NCBI RefSeq assembly: GCF_005886145.1
Contig: NZ_CP040504.1
Span: forward strand, 2,108,001 to 2,172,000
Reading direction: 5' to 3'
DNA length: 64,000 nt
Source: Neisseria sp. oral taxon 014 str. F0314
GTDB taxonomy: Bacteria > Pseudomonadota > Gammaproteobacteria > Burkholderiales > Neisseriaceae
In this document: positions 59,136-64,000 of the stretch, one piece after another
Layout: the number at the start of each line of letters is the position of its first letter
Numbering within the stretch: position 1 is the first letter of the stretch
Program-made: the position numbers and the translations under genes
The notes under the pieces: generated by a model
The model's database searches: none
What the model was told of the DNA's origin: nothing
What the model saw: only the letters and a program-made list of their open reading frames with translations

Positions 59136-59752
59136 AACTATGGTCTTCGACAACCAGCCCCTATGTACGCAAAGTGCGCGCCGCCGCCATCCATCACGGG
59201 CTGGAAAACCGGATAGAACTGGTAACCGTCAAATCGTCGTTCGCCGCCGAATCGGCGCACAACCAAGACAACCCGCTCGGCCGCATCCCCGTATTGCAGC
59301 TCGATAACGGCGAATGGCTGTTCAACAGCAACGTCATCGCCGAATACCTCGATTCCGTCGGGCAGGGCGCGCCGCTTTACCCGCAGGACGCAAGCCGCTG
59401 GCAGGTGCTGAACCTGCACGCGCTGGCGGAAGGGCTGCTGGAAAACACCGTCGCCATGATTGCCGAAAAAATGCTGCGTCCCGAAAACGAATGGTGGACG
59501 GCGCGGCACGAACAAATCAAACAACGCAACGCGCGCACCGTCCCCGTGTTGGCCGAGCACCTGCAACCCTTCGGCACGCAGCTCAACATCGGCACGCTGT
59601 TTGCCGTGTGCGCCGTCGACTTCCTGCTGTTCAGGGACAATCTGACCGGTGCCGCCGGATTGGCGGGCATTTCTGAACTGAAGGCGTGGGCGGATGAAAT
59701 GAATGCGCTGCATCCCTGTTTGGCCGCAACCAAACCCCGTGTTTCAGCCTGA
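59132..59752 (+). CDS. Glutathione S-transferase
   Basis: 206 residues. The thioredoxin-like domain starts MKLWSSTTSPYVRKVRAAAI, with glutathione contacts at NPLGRIPVLQL and LFNSNVIAEYLD, then an all-helical C-terminal domain. The substrate is unknown. Its start codon overlaps the DeoR stop. Confidence 0.9.
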   Translation: MKLWSSTTSPYVRKVRAAAIHHGLENRIELVTVKSSFAAESAHNQDNPLGRIPVLQLDNGEWLFNSNVIAEYLDSVGQGAPLYPQDASRWQVLNLHALAEGLLENTVAMIAEKMLRPENEWWTARHEQIKQRNARTVPVLAEHLQPFGTQLNIGTLFAVCAVDFLLFRDNLTGAAGLAGISELKAWADEMNALHPCLAATKPRVSA

Positions 59753-59887
59753 TGCCGTGCGAGGCCGTCTGAAAAAAGGTTTCAGGCGGCCTGATTTCTA
59801 AAACGGCACGACTCAGGTAAAATAACCGATTTCGATTTCCCGTTCGGGCGGCAGGCCGTCTGAAAAATACATTCGCCGGATTCCATC

Positions 59888-61579
<1,692 letters not shown>

Positions 61580-61592
61580 ACAGCAAAATTAC

Positions 61593-61623
61593 AAAGGCCG
61601 TCTGAATTTTTCAGACGGCCTTT
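61593..61623. terminator. DUS inverted repeat terminator
   Basis: AAAGGCCGTCTGAA and TTCAGACGGCCTTT with a 3-base loop, between glnS and the peptide genes that point toward it. Confidence 0.87.
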
Positions 61624-61668
61624 GCAGTTTGATTGGCAGGAACCAAACCTGCCTTACTGCGTTATTTA

Positions 61669-61797
61669 TTATAAGATAGGAAACCACAGACGAATGTCAT
61701 TATAGTAGTGGGGCGGCACAGACGGATCCGGAAGCGGCCAACGGATTATCATGCCACCGGAAACATATTGAAGTTCTTTACTGTCGATTTCTTTCAT
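61669..61797 (-). CDS. Double-glycine leader peptide 1 (microcin-like precursor)
   Basis: 42 residues. The leader MKEIDSKELQYVSGG is a textbook double-glycine leader of class II bacteriocins and microcins: a charged start, EL at -7/-6, V/S at -4/-3 and GG at -2/-1 of the cleavage site. The 27-residue core contains RWPLPDPSVPPHYY and ends RLWFPIL; it has six prolines, two tryptophans and no cysteine. AAGGAGA stands seven bases before the ATG. It is paired with a second such gene upstream. C39-type ABC exporters cleave such leaders during export; none is in the window. Confidence 0.85.
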   Translation of the reverse strand: MKEIDSKELQYVSGGMIIRWPLPDPSVPPHYYNDIRLWFPIL

Positions 61798-61894
61798 TTT
61801 GAAATCTCCTTTCGTCAATTAAAATCAATAAAAATAAAAAATACAGAACTCTGAGGTGTGATTGGCAGGATATTCAACCTACCTTAACTGCGTT

Positions 61895-62050
61895 TTATAA
61901 AAAGAAAGGCAACCACAGATGAGGATTATTATAGCGGCGGGGCGGGGTAGACGGATTACTTCGGGGCAGTACAGACGGATCCGGAAACGGCCAAGGGAGT
62001 ATCCCGCCACCGGAAACATATTGAAGTTCTTTGCTGTTGATTTCTTTCAT
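61895..62050 (-). CDS. Double-glycine leader peptide 2 (microcin-like precursor)
   Basis: 51 residues. The leader MKEINSKELQYVSGG differs from peptide 1 by one residue. The 36-residue core begins GILPWPFPDPSVLP, has a 9-residue extra segment rich in Pro/Ser/Arg relative to peptide 1 (RSNPSTPPRR), and ends HLWLPFFL. It has ten prolines, four arginines or histidines in the centre and no cysteine. AAGGAGA lies seven bases before the ATG, and the ~35 bases before the start are nearly identical in both genes. It is upstream of peptide 1 in the direction of transcription; the AT-rich region 62085-62260 should hold the promoter. Confidence 0.85.
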   Translation of the reverse strand: MKEINSKELQYVSGGGILPWPFPDPSVLPRSNPSTPPRRYNNPHLWLPFFL

Positions 62051-62264
62051 TTTGAAATCTCCTTTCGTTAATTAAAATCAATAAGAATACATGGTTCAGA
62101 TACCGTTCATGGTTTCTGATAATTTTTAGAGTTATTTCTCTTAATTTGTTTCTTAAATTCCAATTAAGTTGTGAAAAATAATTTATACCCGCCTGTGTTA
62201 GGAAAATGCTGATTTTATTAATATAAATTCAAATCCCATTGGCTGTGCTTTGATAATAAGTTGA

Positions 62265-62525
62265 TGCCTGTTCTCCAAGCCCCGCCTTGATGTTGTGCGC
62301 GGCGAAGACGGCAAATCCCTGTTGTTTACCGGTTTCCTCAACCCCGGATCGGTTAAAGAAATCGCCGCCTACATCGAAGCGGCCGCCAACGATTTGCCTG
62401 CGGAGAGCCGCCGGCAGTTTGAACGGCTGGGCGATTTCGTTACCGACCGCAAAAAGCGTTAGCAGGGCAAGTCCGTGTTCAACCGCACGGTTACGCTGAA
62501 AGATTCTTGGCAGCCCAAGCGGTAA
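62265..62525 (+). pseudogene. glnS: Decayed 3' end of a second glnS
   Basis: The plus strand encodes [20 protein letters not shown], then [34 protein letters not shown], an in-frame TAG at 62460-62462, then FNRTVTLKDSWQPKR and TAA. This is the C terminus of GlnS, about 80 percent alike to the intact gene's end by eye. No 5' part is present. It lies just beyond the peptide cassette, directly before the DUS pair and rho. Confidence 0.9.
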
Positions 62526-62534
62526 AACCGATAC

Positions 62535-62564
62535 AGGCCGTCTGAAACGAGTTTCAGACGGCCT
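62535..62564. terminator. DUS inverted repeat terminator
   Basis: AGGCCGTCTGAAAC and GTTTCAGACGGCCT with a 2-base loop, right after the glnS remnant; probably the original glnS terminator. Confidence 0.85.
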
Positions 62565-62738
62565 CCTGTCTGTTGTCATAACATTTGACACCTGCGTGCC
62601 GACTGCCTACAATTCGGGTTTCCAAAAAATTCTCCGCCGACCGGCAGCCCGAAATTCCCTTTTACAAAATCCTTTCTTTTCAGACGGCCTCCCGTCTTCC
62701 GTTCCCATTACGACTACATCCATCCAAAACCGACGACT

Positions 62739-63998
62739 ATGCACGTTTCAGAACTACAAACCCAACATATCTCCAAACTACTGGAAATGGCCGAGCAGCA
62801 CGGTATCGAAAATGCCAACCGCCTGCGCAAACAAGACCTCGTGTTTGCCATTGTGCGCCAGATGATGAAGCAGGGCGAGAGCTTCACCTGCTCGGGCACG
62901 CTCGAAATCCTGCCCGACGGTTTCGGCTTCTTACGCAGCGCCGATACTTCCTATCTTGCCGGCCCTGACGATATTTATGTGTCGCCGAGCCAGATACGCC
63001 GCTTCAACCTGCATACCGGCGACACCATCGAAGGCAGCGTGCGCGTTCCGAAAGACAACGAGCGCTACTTTGCGCTGGTGCGGCTCGACAGCATCAACTG
63101 CGACGATCCGGAAGCCTGCAAACACAAAATCCTGTTTGAAAACCTCACGCCGCTGTTTCCGACCAAACAGTTCAAACTGGAACGCGACATCAAGGCGGAA
63201 GAAAACCTGACCAGCCGCGCCATCGACCTCGTTTCCCCCATCGGCCGCGGCCAGCGCGCCCTGCTGGTGGCGCCGCCGAAAACCGGTAAGACCGTGATGC
63301 TGCAAAACATCGCCCACGCGATTACCGCCAACTATCCCGACGTCGAACTCATCGTCCTTTTGATTGACGAACGCCCCGAAGAGGTTACCGAAATGAGCCG
63401 TTCCGTGCGCGGCGAAGTCGTCTCCTCCACCTTCGACGAACCGGCGCAGCGTCATGTTCAAGTTGCCGAAATGGTGATTGAAAAAGCCAAGCGCATGGTG
63501 GAACACAAAAAAGACGTGGTCATCCTGCTTGACTCGATTACCCGACTCGCCCGTGCCTATAACACTGTCGTGCCGACCTCCGGCAAAATCCTCACTGGCG
63601 GCGTGGACGCCAACGCGCTGCACCGTCCCAAACGTTTTTTCGGCGCCGCGCGCAACGTGGAAGAGGGTGGTTCGCTTACCATCATCGCCACCGCTCTGGT
63701 GGAAACCGGCAGCCGCATGGACGACGTGATTTACGAAGAATTTAAAGGCACGGGCAATATGGAACTGCACCTCGACCGCCGCATGGCCGAAAAACGCCTG
63801 TTCCCCGCCATCAACATCAACAAATCCGGTACGCGCCGCGAAGAGTTGCTGGTGCCGAACGACCAGTTGCAGCGCATGTGGCTCTTGCGCAAATTCCTGC
63901 ATCCGATGGACGAAATCGAGGCCACCGAATTTTTGGTGGGCAAACTCAAAGATTCTAAAAACAACGACGATTTCTTCGAACTGATGCGCGGCAAATAA
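62739..63998 (+). CDS. rho: Transcription termination factor Rho
   Basis: 419 residues, complete. The N-terminal RNA-binding domain has [17 protein letters not shown] and the cold-shock-like RNP1 region; the ATPase domain has Walker [13 protein letters not shown], Walker [17 protein letters not shown], the Q-loop and R-loop [15 protein letters not shown], and the arginine-finger segment. It forms the hexameric helicase that ends untranslated transcripts. A DUS lies about 50 bases upstream of the start. Confidence 0.97.
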   Translation: MHVSELQTQHISKLLEMAEQHGIENANRLRKQDLVFAIVRQMMKQGESFTCSGTLEILPDGFGFLRSADTSYLAGPDDIYVSPSQIRRFNLHTGDTIEGSVRVPKDNERYFALVRLDSINCDDPEACKHKILFENLTPLFPTKQFKLERDIKAEENLTSRAIDLVSPIGRGQRALLVAPPKTGKTVMLQNIAHAITANYPDVELIVLLIDERPEEVTEMSRSVRGEVVSSTFDEPAQRHVQVAEMVIEKAKRMVEHKKDVVILLDSITRLARAYNTVVPTSGKILTGGVDANALHRPKRFFGAARNVEEGGSLTIIATALVETGSRMDDVIYEEFKGTGNMELHLDRRMAEKRLFPAININKSGTRREELLVPNDQLQRMWLLRKFLHPMDEIEATEFLVGKLKDSKNNDDFFELMRGK

Positions 63999-64000
63999 AT

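Larger units (their letters stand above)
61630..62085. repeat. Tandem duplication carrying the two peptide genes
   Basis: Unit A (about 61630-61850) and unit B (about 61860-62085) align along their length: GATTGGCAGGA..C..ACC(T/A), CTTA(A)CTGCGTT, ACCACAGA(C/T)GA, then the peptide gene and AATTAAAATCAATAA. Similarity is highest in leader codons and ribosome site and lower in the core, as expected for duplicated and diversifying secreted peptides. Confidence 0.85.

Noticed and set aside
61660..62060. Peptide ORFs as chance short frames
   Set aside because: Considered and set aside: both have strong ribosome sites, leaders identical at 14 of 15 residues with a GG motif, and divergence concentrated in the cores.

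Overview
The window is a chromosomal segment of a Neisseria species. Three things point there: dozens of copies of the neisserial DNA uptake sequence (DUS) in its AG form (AGGCCGTCTGAA), mostly as head-to-head pairs after genes; a neisserial 16S/23S/5S operon followed directly by a comEA-type competence gene; and neisserial genes such as crgA-mdaB, hemO-hmbR and cytochrome c5. The AG-DUS dialect suggests a commensal rather than N. meningitidis or N. gonorrhoeae, which mainly use the AT form. I cannot name the species.

Layout: 1-8.7 kb is visibly AT-richer than the rest. It holds a truncated ubiquinone hydroxylase, a queuosine-precursor transporter, queF behind a preQ1-I riboswitch, a complete MarR-controlled EmrAB/TolC-type efflux locus, and homoserine kinase. 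8.9-14.4 kb is the rRNA operon (16S, tRNA-Ile, tRNA-Ala, 23S, 5S), then comEA, then a decayed C-terminal piece of bamD. 15.3-18.8 kb is the tail of an aryl-polyene-type pathway (dehydratase, ketoreductase, ketosynthase) with a phosphopantetheinyl transferase. 18.9-38.8 kb is mostly housekeeping: ubiD, mdaB/crgA, AsmA, a degenerate DAHP-synthase homologue, cytochrome c5, aromatic aminotransferase, folP-glmM, DedA, asparaginase, trmA, lolA, a two-domain surface protein and a DUF455 protein. 38.9-43.7 kb has a metal exporter, gph, and a membrane pentapeptide-repeat gene embedded in a mosaic repeat array carrying the mucosa/sicca-type DUS (AGGTCGTCTGAA). 43.7-48.9 kb is a pnt transhydrogenase operon interrupted by accessory genes, including an AT-rich lipoprotein/effector-like pair. 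49-54.6 kb has gloA, an acyltransferase pair resembling ornithine-lipid synthases, and hmbR-hemO for haem use. 54.8-57.2 kb is a TPP-riboswitch thiM-thiD operon and an OsmC protein. 57.5-64 kb has two regulators, a GST, glnS and rho.

The most interesting item is between glnS and rho. Two tandem, previously easy-to-miss genes of 42 and 51 codons on the minus strand each encode a near-identical 15-residue double-glycine leader (MKEI(D/N)SKELQYVSGG) followed by a divergent proline- and tryptophan-rich core. The cassette is followed by a second, decayed copy of the 3' end of glnS, so it looks like an inserted module. These look like unmodified microcin-type secreted peptides; no transporter or immunity gene is recognisable in the window.

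All functions are read from sequence and remembered family features; no searches were run.
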